DNA of 64,000 nt from Apostichopus japonicus (taxonomy: Eukaryota > Echinodermata > Holothuroidea > Aspidochirotida > Stichopodidae). Made by a program: the position numbers and the translations under genes. Below are positions 22,697 through 38,848 of this stretch, piece by piece. The stretch's first letter is position 1. Each line of letters begins with the position of its first letter. The stretch covers positions 14,376,501 through 14,440,500 of the forward strand of contig NC_092566.1 in the NCBI RefSeq assembly GCF_037975245.1. Reading direction: 5' to 3'. The notes under the pieces are model-generated. The model ran no database searches. It was given only the letters and a program-made list of their open reading frames with translations, and had not been told where the DNA came from.

Positions 22697-25489
22697 TAAG
22701 CTTATCTAATATAAACAAAAAATATAAAAACGTAAGTGTCGCATCACAACCGTTGACTTAAAAGTTTAACTTTCCAAGTTCACTAAAATATCTTAACGGT
22801 ATAGGTAGAAAAGTTTTCAACGGGCAGGGGTGGATTTCAGGAGTTGAGGGGGATATCACCTCTCCCTTTTGAAACTCGGATAATGTATTAGTCCGATGTT
22901 TAGACCTAGATAGGCACCCACTTTATAATGTAGCACTACTCCTTCGTAGGGACCATTGACTTTTATTTTTGCGTGGGAAGACACCACATCAACAACATGA
23001 CAGTCGCCTTCAGAGACACCAGTTTGACATCCATACCGAAAGAATATCTGCATTTGTATGCTTAGGTGAGTGTGATATATACCTCGTCATTTATTTAATC
23101 TTGGATTTCGCTTCTAGTTGGCTGAAATTGTGGCATAATCGCACTACACAACCTTGGTTTGCAATGTCTTCTTGTTTCCCAACGCTTTGTTTTTCATGAC
23201 GTAAATCTACACTCGGTCCTCCTGATTTTTACACAATCCGTAGCTGATTCTCTTGAACAACAAAGCATCCACATTTATGATGATGATAACTGAAAACACT
23301 CCAAAATGCTCCTTCATGAAGTTTCATTTAGACTGAGACTTAATGGGTTTTAGTCAATAGCTATCATATTTGAGTATTAAACTTATACCCAAGTAGACTA
23401 TGTCATTAAAACAAAAGGATGACACAAGCCATAAATTCATTCCTGATATATCAAATCTCAAGAAGGTAAGGGAAAACTTTGTTCATAAATAACATTTCAA
23501 TCATATATAGCTATTCGGTCCTTCAGGATATTCAGCTGTAAACTATGTTAAATATTTAGAAGGCTCCTTTAAGGCTCAATTGACGATGACGTCAGCTCCT
23601 CGGTGCAGGTCCACCTGAATCGTATATGACAAGTAAAAATACCAATGTATAAATATGTTCTGTAATTTTTTGGAGGCGAGACCAACTTTCTACATTTTAG
23701 ATAACTTTGGGATTTCCAAATTGAATGTAAATAGTCACAACTAACGTGTGCATTTAAGAGTAGCGGATTTAATTCCATAGAACCTTTATCAATTTTTTTC
23801 GAAGAAAATTCCGAACGCCTAAACCCACCTTCAGCTCAATCCCCAGTCCCCTAACATCTAGGCTGCAACTGTATGATCATGAGGGTTTACGTCAAGTTAG
23901 TATCGTGAATACCTTGGAAATGGGAAATACACTACACATGGTCGGGTGTAAGGTTGTCCAGCGATCTATATAGTGTACATGATCACATGATGTTATCCAA
24001 CAGGGCGAGAAGCAGTTCAATAAATTTGTACTGGTATATCACCTTGACAGTTGGAACAAGAGGGTATCACGAGTATCTGTGTGGCCATGTTTGTGTGGCC
24101 AGTTAACGACAAGAATAAAAGTAAACAGAACTGGGATTTGACTGAGTATCTGCATTTATTTTATGATGAGAATCGGTACAATAACATAGAAAAGGGAAAG
24201 AAAAAACAACCTACTTCGTTGCACAAATACACATACACATACATATGACCAGAAGATATTTATTTCGCAATGGAAATCCAGATTTTGTTTTTGTAAATTT
24301 CTATCGATGGATATTTTCGGCAGTCTCTTAAGTTTGAAGTCGATACGTCTGCAACATTCCTATTCACAATCATTACAAAGGAAGAGATGCATACAATTGG
24401 ATATAGGTTTGTATATATATATAGGTTTATATATATTTAGGTTGAAACTGGGTCCAGTCTATTTGATAAAGAATAAATATAGCCAAAACAAAAGCAAACA
24501 AAAACACCTTCCTTTAATCTCATTAGATAGGGTTAGTATAGGGGAAGAATGTAACAATCAACTATATTTTCCTATGAGATGAAAACAAAATCTTGTTAAA
24601 TAAAAATACATTATAAATCTGAAATGTGATGGTTCATAACTGACCACCAAATCAAACCCTCTGCACTTAGCTTTAGTTTGTTTTTTCCTGTTGTGCTCAA
24701 AGTGAAACAATGTTTGTTAAATACTTTGAAGAGTGTGTACATCGCTCTACTGCAGGGAAACATGAGTTTTACTTAAACAGTAAACGTGAAGACCTAGCGA
24801 CCCACGAAACTACAATCTATCTCAATTGGATGGACTTCTACACATTTCCCGTACACACACACATACGCACACATGTTTGTATTAGATTAACAGAGATGAA
24901 GAAACTAATTTTCCATTGTGTATCTTTCTTGTCTTCCTTTTATAAATATTTCACGGTGTTAGTCCTCATAGTCTTCCTTTATTCACATTTTCCATTGTGA
25001 ATCTTTATAACACCAAGAAGATGAAGCTGCACGAGAATTGAAAACTCTATGTTCATCGCATGGGGTTCCTTCCATGCGTTTTCGAGCTTTTCAAAGTAAT
25101 GATACGAAACATTGTAAGGAGAAATATCGTCAAATGCTCTTGGAAATGGCCAAAATCCATAAAGGTGCGTTTCATTACAGCGACTTAATGCATCACTGGT
25201 GTAGTAGAAACCTTTGAAAAAGGAAAATATGAATTTGATTAATTAATAAAGAAATTTAAATTGCTATGTAATTTAATTTCAAAACTAGTCCAGACAGTGA
25301 TATGACTGTCTGAGCTGTGTAGATGAATACGCTACGATTACATGTTACCTAGTATGTATTTATAATTCAAAGAATGGAAAGAGCACTTAGGCTAGCCTAT
25401 ATCAGTAGGCAGAAGTAAAGCAGACACTAATAAGAGAGAGGGGGGGGGGGGGGGCGAGAGAACGTGAATGGTATCGCTACGTGAAACAA
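22697..25489 (-). repeat. Right arm of the large inverted repeat
   Basis: This is the inverted partner of 17742-20527, with essentially equal length and very high identity by eye. The same interval in gene B (about 37345-40690, direct) is visibly more diverged. The A-side inversion is therefore younger than the A/B duplication, or has been homogenised. Confidence 0.9.
24979..25211 (-). pseudogene. Orphan inverted copy of ST8SIA-like exon 7
   Basis: The reverse complement is nearly identical to gene A exon 7, with the CAAAG| acceptor, 233 nt length, LYGFWPFP and the GKCE stop. No exon 6 lies upstream on this strand (25212-27700), because the inverted homology stops at about 25489. It is therefore a stranded terminal exon rather than a gene. 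Confidence 0.85.
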
Positions 25490-26860
25490 ATGAAATGATT
25501 AAAAAAAAAATGTCCCCCCAAAAATGTCAGACAAACAAAAACAAAGTCAGAATTATGAAAAACTAAATGAATTATGTGACACTACGGGTTGCTGTAATAG
25601 GCAGTTTATACTAAAAAAAAATTCTGGCGTGCATTGCTTACTTGAAATGTTGTTTTTTTTCTGATACATAAGGTTTGATGTTATTTTAGCTTGCCACTCT
25701 CTATATGTGTTTTTCATTTCCTAATTGTTAGTCCTTCCTTTTCATTGAAACCATGTTGACAGGACCATTTCTAGTCGTCTACCAACGTCACCTTTCATTT
25801 CCTGATATGCAGTTCTTCAAGTCGTTCTGTAAATTTCATACTAGTTTATGTGAAATCTTATATTCAGAAACCATGCTGCCATCTAACTCGCCACTGAATA
25901 TGGTCCAGTCTTAAGAGGGAGTTTCACGAGACAAATTTATTTTGTAATTTCAATTGTTTCTTTAGAGTTGCTTTGATATCTTATAAATCTCATTTTGGCG
26001 TACCTGCAAATGCTTTCTGCATGACATCATTTTGTATTCATTCATTTAATCATTCTTTTGCTTTCAGCTGATATTCTTTTTACAAAATCATACAGTCATA
26101 TTCCTACAAATTCTCTCTGTAAAATATATGACAATAGTTTTCTTTTGTTGATGAAGATTGAATAGTGATATTTTGACCCATTGGTAAGATGCTATTCCAC
26201 TTGTTTCTCTCTGTGTTTAGTAAAACACATCAGTCTGCTTGTTAAGATGATTATAGTTTTAAATTGTTTTTTGTTTGCCCTGATGTTACTGTGTTTTGAC
26301 TAGGGCTTTCTTACGTAACCATATTTATCATTCATTAGATAAAATCATATTGATGTTCATGAAATTGTTGTTATTGCTTCTATCATGATCTTTATGTTTT
26401 TCTTCTTAGCAGCAGTTTCAATAGATAACGTATTTTATAGTGAAATATTACTTTCAAGCATTTCTGTTGTCTTTACTGATCTGCTTAGTCTTTATTGGGG
26501 CTACTGAATGCTAGACAAGCACTTTATCAAGGAACTTACAAAACTTCCAAAACCATCATCATTGACAATTTCCTCTATAGATAGAGACAAGTTTTCTTTT
26601 GTTTTGTGCAACGTCTCATCCCCATTATCCCCAACCCTCCCCACCCACCGCTCCTCACCTTCCATGCCTCTGTCCCTGAACATGTCTACATATTTGTAGG
26701 AAGGCAGATCCTTTAGATGTACCTGTATCCAAGCCTTTATATAACCTGCATCAAGGCCTTAATCGCCCAAATAATGATATAAGCAGTCTGCAAAACCCAT
26801 CCCTGGTCAAGAACGTGAACCTATGTGTGATGCCAAGTATCTCTAATGTAATACGTATTC
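25490..26860. other. Unrecognised spacer between inverted unit and gene B unit
   Basis: T-rich sequence without homology to the duplicated units as far as I can see. Two opposed ~60-codon frames at 26.5-26.7 kb have no recognisable content. Confidence 0.55.
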
Positions 26861-26861
26861 G

Positions 26862-27080
26862 TTAATTATAGCCTTATATGATGACATATGTGTTGAATAT
26901 GCACATTTTTCTACGACGTAGTTGATCGCCGCCATTTGGTTCGCTTGCCTGATACCCTCAAAATTTCATTAATTAATTGTGGTTTTATATGATGACATAT
27001 ATGTTGAATATGCACATTTTTCTACGATGTAGTTGATCGCCGTCATTTGGTATACACTTGCCTGATACCCTCACAATTTC
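26862..27080 (+). repeat. ~107 bp tandem duplication beside the gene B unit boundary
   Basis: TTATATGATGACATAT ... GAATATGCACATTTTTCTAC ... TTGCCTGATACCCTCA(A/C)AATTTCAT occurs twice head to tail, with about nine differences. The segmental duplication with gene A begins about 40 bases later. Confidence 0.9.
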
Positions 27081-27711
27081 ATGCGAACGGAAAACATCTG
27101 TACGTGTCCCTATTAGAGTATGAAAAACTTAGAATAACATCTTGGAATTGTGTTTTAGGTATTCAAGAATCTTCTGCGGAATTATTTTTCATGTTCGCTG
27201 GATGGAAATATGATTTTGGCCATTTTTCGACACTCTCGTTGACTGAATAATACTGTACATGCCTGCTTCTCTTTAACAACCTATTTCACCGTAGTATCTG
27301 TATTCTTTGTATTTTCCTCCCGATCGTGCATTTGTAACTTCAACCAGTAACTCAATCAACTGTTCTGTTTGCGTTTCGTACAGCCATACCGATCTTGAGC
27401 ATAACAAGTTTCGCAAGGTCAAATCCCAAACTGTTAGCATATTTATTCTTAAATCATGTATTGTTATGTCGTCGAATGCAATTGAACCACATATCATATA
27501 GCTACATCATCAATATATTGTTTTTAACAACAGGCCTACAATACTTTGGTGTCAATTACCTCAAGTCCTCGCATTCTGAACATTAATTTTCTTCAGTGGA
27601 TCTTCCGAACTTCCGTACTTTATGAGTCATCGAGCACCAACAAAATTCACACACATTTATCGTGATCATGTTTGAGTTCGTATGACCATTTCTAAACAGA
27701 ATTACATCAAC

Positions 27712-27914
27712 ATGGGACGACATTGTCGCATTGAACGTCTAGGAATTATTCTGTGCTTTGTATGTACTGTAACCGTTGGTTGGTGGTACACCGAGTACTA
27801 TGTGCGACGATATACATTGACAATTCAAGGCGAATAACGAATAGACAGTGTCAACACAAGGAACACGAGTGTACAGGCAACATCAACATACCAAAGGAAC
27901 ATCTTTACAATATG
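27712..27914 (+). pseudogene. Gene B exon 1 with in-frame TAA
   Basis: It is collinear with gene A exon 1 ([10 protein letters not shown], then the anchor). The codon after QGE is TAA at 27835-27837. Reading resumes RIDSVNTRNTS to the donor TATG|GTAAAT. The product would stop after about 41 residues. Confidence 0.85.
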
Positions 27915-28167
27915 GTAAATCCATCATTATATGATAGCGCCGTCTATGTGTAAACGCTAGATTTGAACGAAATCTGTTATATATTCATTAATGATAATTA
28001 TGCTACAATTACATCACCGATTCATGTTTAGAGCAGAGGCCTAGGCCTCAAGGCCCTGTGAAGAAGAGTTTTGAATAGTTAGTAGGCACACGCAAAAACG
28101 TAATCACAATATCAACAATCCTTTTGTTGCAGCTCAAAACTGAGCATTTCTATCAATTTCATCACAG

Positions 28168-28281
28168 TAATATCTCCAACCAAACTGCTATTTTTGATGA
28201 GCAGAACGAGAAATTGTTTCTGTATGGAAAATTGTTACAACGTGAACACAAATTCAACGTAAAAAGCATTGAAAGACTGAG
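28168..28281 (+). pseudogene. Gene B exon 2
   Basis: 114 nt, ATCACAG| acceptor and GAG|GTAAGT donor. It is nearly identical to gene A exon 2 and in frame throughout. Confidence 0.8.
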
Positions 28282-28910
28282 GTAAGTAGCCTACATATAT
28301 AAGCGTGCAAACTATGATATGTTACTAAGTGAATGATGTAAATGGTGGCGGAACATTTGCCGATGGTTTTCTTCATTCAGTTCACATATTCCATCACAAC
28401 AGTAGACTTGTACATTCACACGATAAGCTTTTCCTGTTTCAACCTATGCACATATTATATGCCCATTTCGTTCTGGGTAAATCATTATGCAGACCGGATC
28501 TGTCTATCTGCTGTTCAACTGACATATGCAGACATATGAAGTCAAAATGAGGCTCACAGTTATGGTGTAATAAAGGACAAAGATATGTTTAGTGGCTTGT
28601 GCATTTAACCAGCATCAATGATTAACATGACCTTTTTTCAATGATCCATAGTTCCTCTTAGACAAGCAGGTGGGTAATGTGATATTGCCAGGTGGAATAT
28701 TCGAAAAGTTTTCATTCAGTTACCTGTAATTCTATAGCATGATCGTGAATAATTCTCCTCAACTCTTAACCTTATATATGCCTCAATGATTATTCAACGC
28801 TGTTGTGGGTGGTCCTTTATATTTATTAAACACCATTGAAGAAAAATACAATGATACAAATTATAATGTTTTACAGACAGGAAACATTTTGTTTTCCTTT
28901 TTGCATATAG

Positions 28911-29058
28911 GGAAGAAATTCACCAGGAGTTGGGAACAAATATAACTAATCTATTGTTTGTTACTAAAGAAAATTCTTCGATCGGATCAAAATTACCTTA
29001 TGTCAGTTGGAAAGGCCTCTGGAATGTGTCATCCAAATTTTATGAATTGTTACCAAAG
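28911..29058 (+). pseudogene. Gene B exon 3
   Basis: 148 nt, GCATATAG| acceptor and CCAAAG|GTAGGA donor. It is in frame, with a few amino-acid changes from A (for example WKGLWNVSSKFYELLPK at the end). Confidence 0.82.
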
Positions 29059-31760
29059 GTAGGAAAACAATAAATACAACGAAACAACTGTTCTGATGAT
29101 ATGGGTTTTTATTTCTGGAAAACGAAAATCCTCAACCCTAGCATTTTCGTTTTCTAACTAATTATAAATCAGCACGCGCCTCTTCAATTTTTTGGTTTGC
29201 TCCTGCTTTGCCTGTCACGTCGAATCTACAGGTAGGTACCACTGTAACATTAGAGTATATGACATAATTTTTCAGGGACGTGTGTCAGCATCTACATGGT
29301 CGGTGCTGTCCTTGGTTCATTTAACAACATGGAATCATCATCTTCCTATGTTTGACCTCATTCACCAGCCCAGGCTTGCGGATCATTCACTTCAAGACTC
29401 ACCAACTTGTATGATTGTATGTGAACATAGGTGTAGATACTCTATGGACAACTTTTGCTCTGTGCATGTAAATACCATGTGAAACAGATACGATGATGTA
29501 AAGCGAAGGAAACAAGAAATTTATGATCGAAGTTTAGTTCTAAAGCAAATTGACAAAAGGAAACGAGAGCTCGTGTTTAAGTCGGATACTTATATGGACA
29601 AACATAAAATCTCCCGAAACTATTCTCTACTGCTATACTGTTGTTACGAACAAAAAGAGAGTTCACTAACATCTTATGGGCAAATATGGACTCAGCCTGT
29701 ATTGGAATTGGTAAATAATGAAAACAACACTAGACGCTCACGAACATGTGTGATATTCTCAGAAAAACCCAGTTCAACTCCAACTCATCTGCCAGCTCTC
29801 CATGCGAAATCTTCCTGAAACATGCAAAAGACTGATGGTGACTGAAAACATGCTAACAAACTCCCTCCAGTGGGTCCGTTTTGACTAAATCCGGACGCGT
29901 AAAGGTCTAGGGACACCTATGAACAACATTGTTCTAATCACTCTAACAGGCATTAGAAATCCTGAAAGGAGCTGTAACTCCCATCAAAACCCATCAAAGA
30001 TTGACCATTTTACAAGTCTTTTCTTAATTTTTAGTTTTATTTACAATGAAATATTTAGCTAATTATGCACATTAATGATGTAAATCGGATTACTGCCTAA
30101 TTATCTGTTATGTTATTACATTGATTTCACAACCTTCGTTTCAAGGACACTGAACACAGTTTCGTGGCCTCGGCCGGTTTTGTGATAATTTGTCTTCTTT
30201 GAAAAGAGGAACACCACATTATTCAAATGATATATTTGGGCTTGCAATGAGGGGTTAACTATAGGCTAATTAGGGCCAAAATATGAAATTTTAATGAGCG
30301 CAAAGCACCACGTCATAGATTGCACATAATGAGTTTCCCAGATTTATAAAAACTACAAAAGTGTATATCTTGTCAATGAAATGAGCTTTTCATAAACTTT
30401 CAACAAATTTTGAATGATATTATTACACACAACATATGTACCGAATATGGGACAAATTGGCTAGGTGTCCGTAGTACTTTAATTTTTCAGGCAACGTATA
30501 CTACTCTGAGTGTGGTACTGTTCTTTTGTATCTCAAGAAGACATCACTGGTAGTCAGTCTAGTCGTTCATTGTAAAATCCAAATCTCACACTGTCAGATC
30601 AATTTTTATCAGAGAAAGGCGAAACCGCAAAGAGATCTGGAGGATCTAGCAAGACTGAGCCACGAGCGGCTGAACCGACAGTTGTTGAATGACTCTTTGA
30701 GTTCCTTTGACAAAATGCTCCTCCACGTCGTAAAAGACGTATATGGAAATCGCATAACGTACTTGATCACCTTCCGTTCCAACATCATTTATATCTCATA
30801 ATTGAGTAGTTCCTGTCTGTATTTTCCCCCTTCCCTTGATGTGTGTTATTTACTACATAGTTATCAGTGACCGAATCATTCTCCCTCGACTGATGATTGT
30901 AGATGGGTGCCATAGCACCCACCCACCCCCTCACAAAAACCACTGGTAATGTAATGAAAGCCTTGTTTTGAGACTGCAGGATTGATTAATACTACGTTTA
31001 AAATACGTAGGCCTACCAATTGATGAGAATATCTCACGATAAGAAAAACAATAGATCAGACTTGTCTATTGGGATTGAGGAAGGTAAATGGAATGCAGCC
31101 AAAATTTTCCAGGTGTTCTCTAAACCACTATTAACGGAATGTAAAATCGATTGTTCAGACTTCTAACTAGCAATGTGTACAAACTCGTTATCATAGCTGC
31201 AACAACATTGCACTATTATAATGATATTAACGCAATTAATACATTTAATTTGATTTTTGAGAAGAGTTTAAACATACTTTGTTGATATTTTACGGGCATA
31301 TACAAACAAGAATCGTCTGGAGTCGAGTGGGCGTGATGAAACGGTAAAATATATATAGATATTTCGCTATTTGTACGAGTAATATATATAAATAAGTTTA
31401 CTGATGTATATAACAAGCGTCCATACACATCAATTTAAATTTGATATTAGTTCTTACTTCATAGTAAATGAAGGGCAGCTGTTGTTATATTTTGCACTTG
31501 TCTATGTTTACGGTAGGTGTGTAACATACAATATATAGACCGCCGGTATTGGTTTGATGATTCAATCAAAACTGCTTTATATTTATTTAACAATTCATCA
31601 CGTTCAGTCTCAATCTCGGTTTTTCTCTTAACAATTACCTATTTTACTTGGCATTGAGATTGACACAACACATTAAAGGGACAGTGCATCTCCCATTCAC
31701 GTATTAAGCATTTAATGTGTCAACATTATGTTCTTATTGTTCATTTCTTTTTATATACAG

Positions 31761-31867
31761 AACTCTACGTTTAATAGGCTAAACCGGTGCAGTGTGGTGG
31801 GCAACAGTGGTTCTCTCCTACACTCTAATTGCGGAAGGCATATAGACGAAGCTGAGTTTGTTTATAG
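31761..31867 (+). pseudogene. Gene B exon 4: sialylmotif L, first half
   Basis: 107 nt. Encodes [18 protein letters not shown] and ends EADF...VYR. The acceptor is ATATACAG| and the donor TATAG|GTCAGT (GTAAGT in A). Confidence 0.87.
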
Positions 31868-32196
31868 GTCAGTTGACATGAGAGTAATATTTATTTTGGA
31901 TAACAAATCGTATTGCAGTAAAGAGGGGAAAGATAAATTTGAGACATATTGGAGCAACTACTCTGTGTTGTTTTCTTGGCGGAGCATGCATGGTAAAGAA
32001 AGCAGGGACATTTAGAAAGTGCGCTGATTGTGCTTATTGAATTGACTTACGTAAATTCACATGTATATGTGGAATCTCACATTCAAAAGCTGTAAATCAC
32101 TACGAATTCTTCTTCTGTCACCACTTAATTGTCAAATAATAGCCTCATCATGAATTTCAACGGCATTTGAAATATTCTCTTTTTAAAATTCTGCAG

Positions 32197-32286
32197 GTGA
32201 AACGCTGCACCCTTGAAACCTTTTGCAGCTGATGCAGGAACTAAAAGTAACCTTACCTCTTTTAACCCAAGCATCTTTCGAAAAAG
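32197..32286 (+). pseudogene. Gene B exon 5 with TGA in place of the conserved Cys codon
   Basis: 90 nt. The first full codon is TGA (32198-32200) where gene A and the orphan exon at 6243 have TGT. The rest reads [17 protein letters not shown] and [10 protein letters not shown] without further damage. Confidence 0.86.
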
Positions 32287-32425
32287 GTTAGTTCATATCG
32301 ATTGTGCAGTTATCTATCAATGTTACAACATTTATATTATGCCGGTGTGTACATCATTAACGGTAAGCCACCATTGTTGAAGCATGTGTAAAGAGAATGT
32401 CTGATAATATGCTTTTATTATTATC

Positions 32426-32427
<2 letters not shown>

Positions 32428-32480
<53 letters not shown>
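32428..32480. repeat. (TA)n microsatellite at left flank of the intron-5 transposon
   Basis: A run of TA dinucleotides. Together with the run at 35432-35600 it probably represents the original TA tract split by insertion. Confidence 0.95.
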
Positions 32481-32482
<2 letters not shown>

Positions 32483-32484
32483 GT

Positions 32485-35615
<3,131 letters not shown>

Positions 35616-35689
35616 GTGAAACAAAAATAAAGACTAATAATGGTTAGATTTGCGTCTGCTTTAAGTCGTTAGCTTTATATCTCTTTCAG

Positions 35690-35925
35690 ATACAAAGGAA
35701 TTGCAAAACAGTCCTATCTGAAGAAGTTTGTATCGGATATGCAGCAGTATCACGGATATCTGTGGGGAGCGTGTTTCAGTCGCAGTTCTACCTTAGACAT
35801 GTGTATGAAAGCAATCAGCGGCTATAACATCAAAGAAAGCGTATTTGTGCTAGCTCATCCGAATCACTTTAAGTACTTTCAAGACTATTGGATTCGACGT
35901 GGAAAGAACAATTACCTTTCCACAG
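35690..35925 (+). pseudogene. Gene B exon 6
   Basis: 236 nt, in frame, with few differences from gene A exon 6. It starts 258 bases after the right end of the intron-5 transposon. Splice sites are intact. Confidence 0.86.
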
Positions 35926-36513
35926 GTAAGGTTTCACAAGAAGAACAGACTAAATACTTTTGAAAACTTAAAAACGTTACACTCGACTTTTGTATTAGCA
36001 AATAAGCAATTTAAGATTGACATTTCGCAAAGTAGGAAAGCTTACAATTTCATATTCTATATGTTGAGACAGTGATTGTTCTCGGAGTTTAAGGTGGAAT
36101 TGTAAATAGCAGCAGTAAATATATGAAGTTAAAAATCATGTAAAAAGTCATTTAGGTGTGCAGACATAAAGCACCCATTACTTAATTTAATGATATTTTG
36201 GCGCATCACCTAAATTATAAATGATTTGACAAGCATATAAAGTATTAAATGTGATTGTCCAAAGTCAACTTGTCATCATGTGTTTAGTGCTTGGCAATGA
36301 TAAAGTTTAGCTATGGAGAACGTACTTAATTGCCCATGTCAGTGGAAATATAACTTGCATAATATAATCTTGTTACTGTTATGTGCTATTTCGTTTGTGA
36401 AAAGCCAACGTGTGAAATATGCCTTTGCATCAACAAGTTAGGTGCGATGAGGAAGATTCCCTTAGTAACAAACGATAATAAACGATCAGACTATAGACCA
36501 CCACTATTGTACT

Positions 36514-36529
36514 GGGGGGGGGGGGGGGG
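36514..36529 (+). repeat. Poly-G tract in gene B intron 6
   Basis: Sixteen consecutive G, orthologous to 16934-16947. Confidence 0.95.
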
Positions 36530-37602
36530 CTTTGGTGTTAAAAAGTACAGGGAAGGGGTCTAAAGGGAGGAATTATCCTTACCCTTTAAGAAATTTGGGG
36601 GAAATGGAGTAAAGGCAAAAAGTGCTATGTTCGGCAAAATGTGTTTCGACTAATAAGGTTCTACATATTTTATATGTTGTGTATTTATGTACTTAACACC
36701 AGGAATTATTGTAATATTTTGTCTGCCAGTGTGTAGGAGAATTATTTCGGGGACGTGCATGTGGCTGCGCCCGTGGTTACCCTTAATCTTGAATTGCACA
36801 GGATTTTCAGCGATTGCCACCCCCCCCCCCCAAGGTCTACCCTTTCCCCAGTTGCCCCATCCCAACTGGTACTTATCAAAAATGTGTAGAAACGTGCTAA
36901 CTGTTTGTATTATATACAGCCACTGGTTGCAAAACTCAACTAATAATCTGGGAGCCTCACGACATCACAATACTATACCATTAGATCAATTAGATGAAAA
37001 GGCAATGAAAGGAAAACATTGAAGAAAAAGGAATTGTTCAGTAAACCTATTGGTGAAATCCTAAGACCAGAAACTGAAAATATATATATGTTTTTTTTTT
37101 ATGTTACAAATATTTATAATTTTTAAATCTTTCCAACACATATTGAATCATGTTCTCCTAGCTAAAAATACTGAAAACCTTATTAGGCTTTTATGGTTGT
37201 TGATAATCAATACTCTGTGTGAGGGTGAATTCTTAATGCTGAATGCAAACGTCCCCCGACTGAACCATTTAACAACGGCTTATGATCGGAGGTGTAGCCT
37301 TCCCCCACCCCTCCCCCTTGAACGCCACTGTTTAGGATGTTGTTTCACGTAGCGATACCCTTCACGTTCTCTCGCTCCCTCTCTCTCTTATTTGTGTCTG
37401 TTTTACTTCTGCCTACTGATATAGGCTAGCCTAAGTGCTCTTTCCATTCTTTGAATTATAAATACACACTAGGTAACATGTTATCGTAGCGTATTCTATC
37501 TACACAGCTCATACAGTCACTGTCTCGACTTGTTTTGAAATTAATTCACAGAAGCAAGTTTAACATCTTTATTAATGAATTTAATATTTTCCTTTTTCAA
37601 AG

Positions 37603-37835
37603 GTTTCTACTACACCAGTGATGCATTAAGTCGCTGTAATGAAACGCACCTTTATGGATTTTGGCCATTTCCAAGAGCATTTGACGATATTTCTCCTTAC
37701 AATGTTTCGTATCATTACTTTGAAAAGCTCGAAAACGCATGGAAGGAACCCCATGCGATGAACATAGAGTTTTCAATTCTCGTGCAGCTACATCTTCTTG
37801 GTGTTATAAAAATTCACAATGGAAAATGTGAATAA
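37603..37835 (+). pseudogene. Gene B exon 7: sialylmotifs S, III, VS
   Basis: 233 nt ending GKCE-stop, protein-level identical to gene A in the motifs ([23 protein letters not shown]). By itself this exon shows no damage. Confidence 0.88.
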
Positions 37836-38164
37836 AGGAAGACTAGAAAAATTCACAACGGGAAATGTGTAGAAGTCCATCCAATTAAGATAGATTGTAC
37901 TTTCGTGGGTCGCTAGGTCTTCACGTTTACTGTTTAAGTAAAACTCTTGTGACCCTGTAGTATAGCGATGTACAAACTCTTCAAAGTATTTAACAAACAT
38001 TGATTCACTTTGAGCAAAACAGAAAAATTAATAAAGTAAAGCTATGTGCTATAACGCAAAACTCATAGGGTTTGATTTGGTCAGTTATGAACTATCACAT
38101 TTCAGATTTATAACATGTCTTTTTATTTAACAAGATTTTTTTCATCTTTAAACAGTAAAGGTTA

Positions 38165-38235
38165 GACTAGAACGTGATTTGAACCAACGACCTCGTAGAA
38201 TAACAAGTCCTTCCCTCTACCACCTGAGTTATATC
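38165..38235 (-). repeat. tRNA-like SINE fragment downstream of gene B
   Basis: In reverse complement, TAACTCAGGTGGTAGAG is an A-box-like start and GGTTCAAATCA a B-box-like end, with about 50 nt between. A related partial copy (CAACTCAGTTGGTAGAG) is on the same strand at about 38468-38500. Confidence 0.6.
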
Positions 38236-38784
38236 CAATCCTTAGTTGTTTAAGATATCAATACAACGGGATGTATATTATATAAACATTTAAAAGTGCA
38301 AAAGCAACCATTACTTCACTTCGAACAAAGCAGAATAATCAAATTGGTAGTAGGCGCTCCGACTCAAATTCTGTAAGGTATACGATTTGGTCAGTTATCA
38401 ACTATCACATTTAAGATTTATAATAAATCATATTATGTTATAATATATCATGCTATATCTTATGACCAAAACTGTACAACTCTACCAACTGAGTTGTATC
38501 CAGTCCTTAGTTGTTGATGATCCCTATATAACGCGATAGATATGTATATATACTTTCTAGGGAAAAAAGTTGATTCTTACATACTTTCCCTATCCAATAA
38601 GATCAAAGGAAATTTTTTTGGGGGGGGGCTATATTTTTTATACTTTATCAAATAGACTGGACCCAGTTTCAAAACTTGACTGAAAAGGATGTGACTGATA
38701 AATAATTTAACTCTATTGAAGTGTCTATACCTTCAAAAATCGTGTTTACATAAAAACCTATTTGCATGTCTTCCTTTTGCAATG

Positions 38785-38788
<4 letters not shown>

Positions 38789-38845
<57 letters not shown>
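38789..38845. repeat. (TA)n microsatellite downstream of gene B
   Basis: Pure TA run, absent at the equivalent place downstream of gene A, where only short ATATAT is present. Confidence 0.97.
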
Positions 38846-38848
<3 letters not shown>

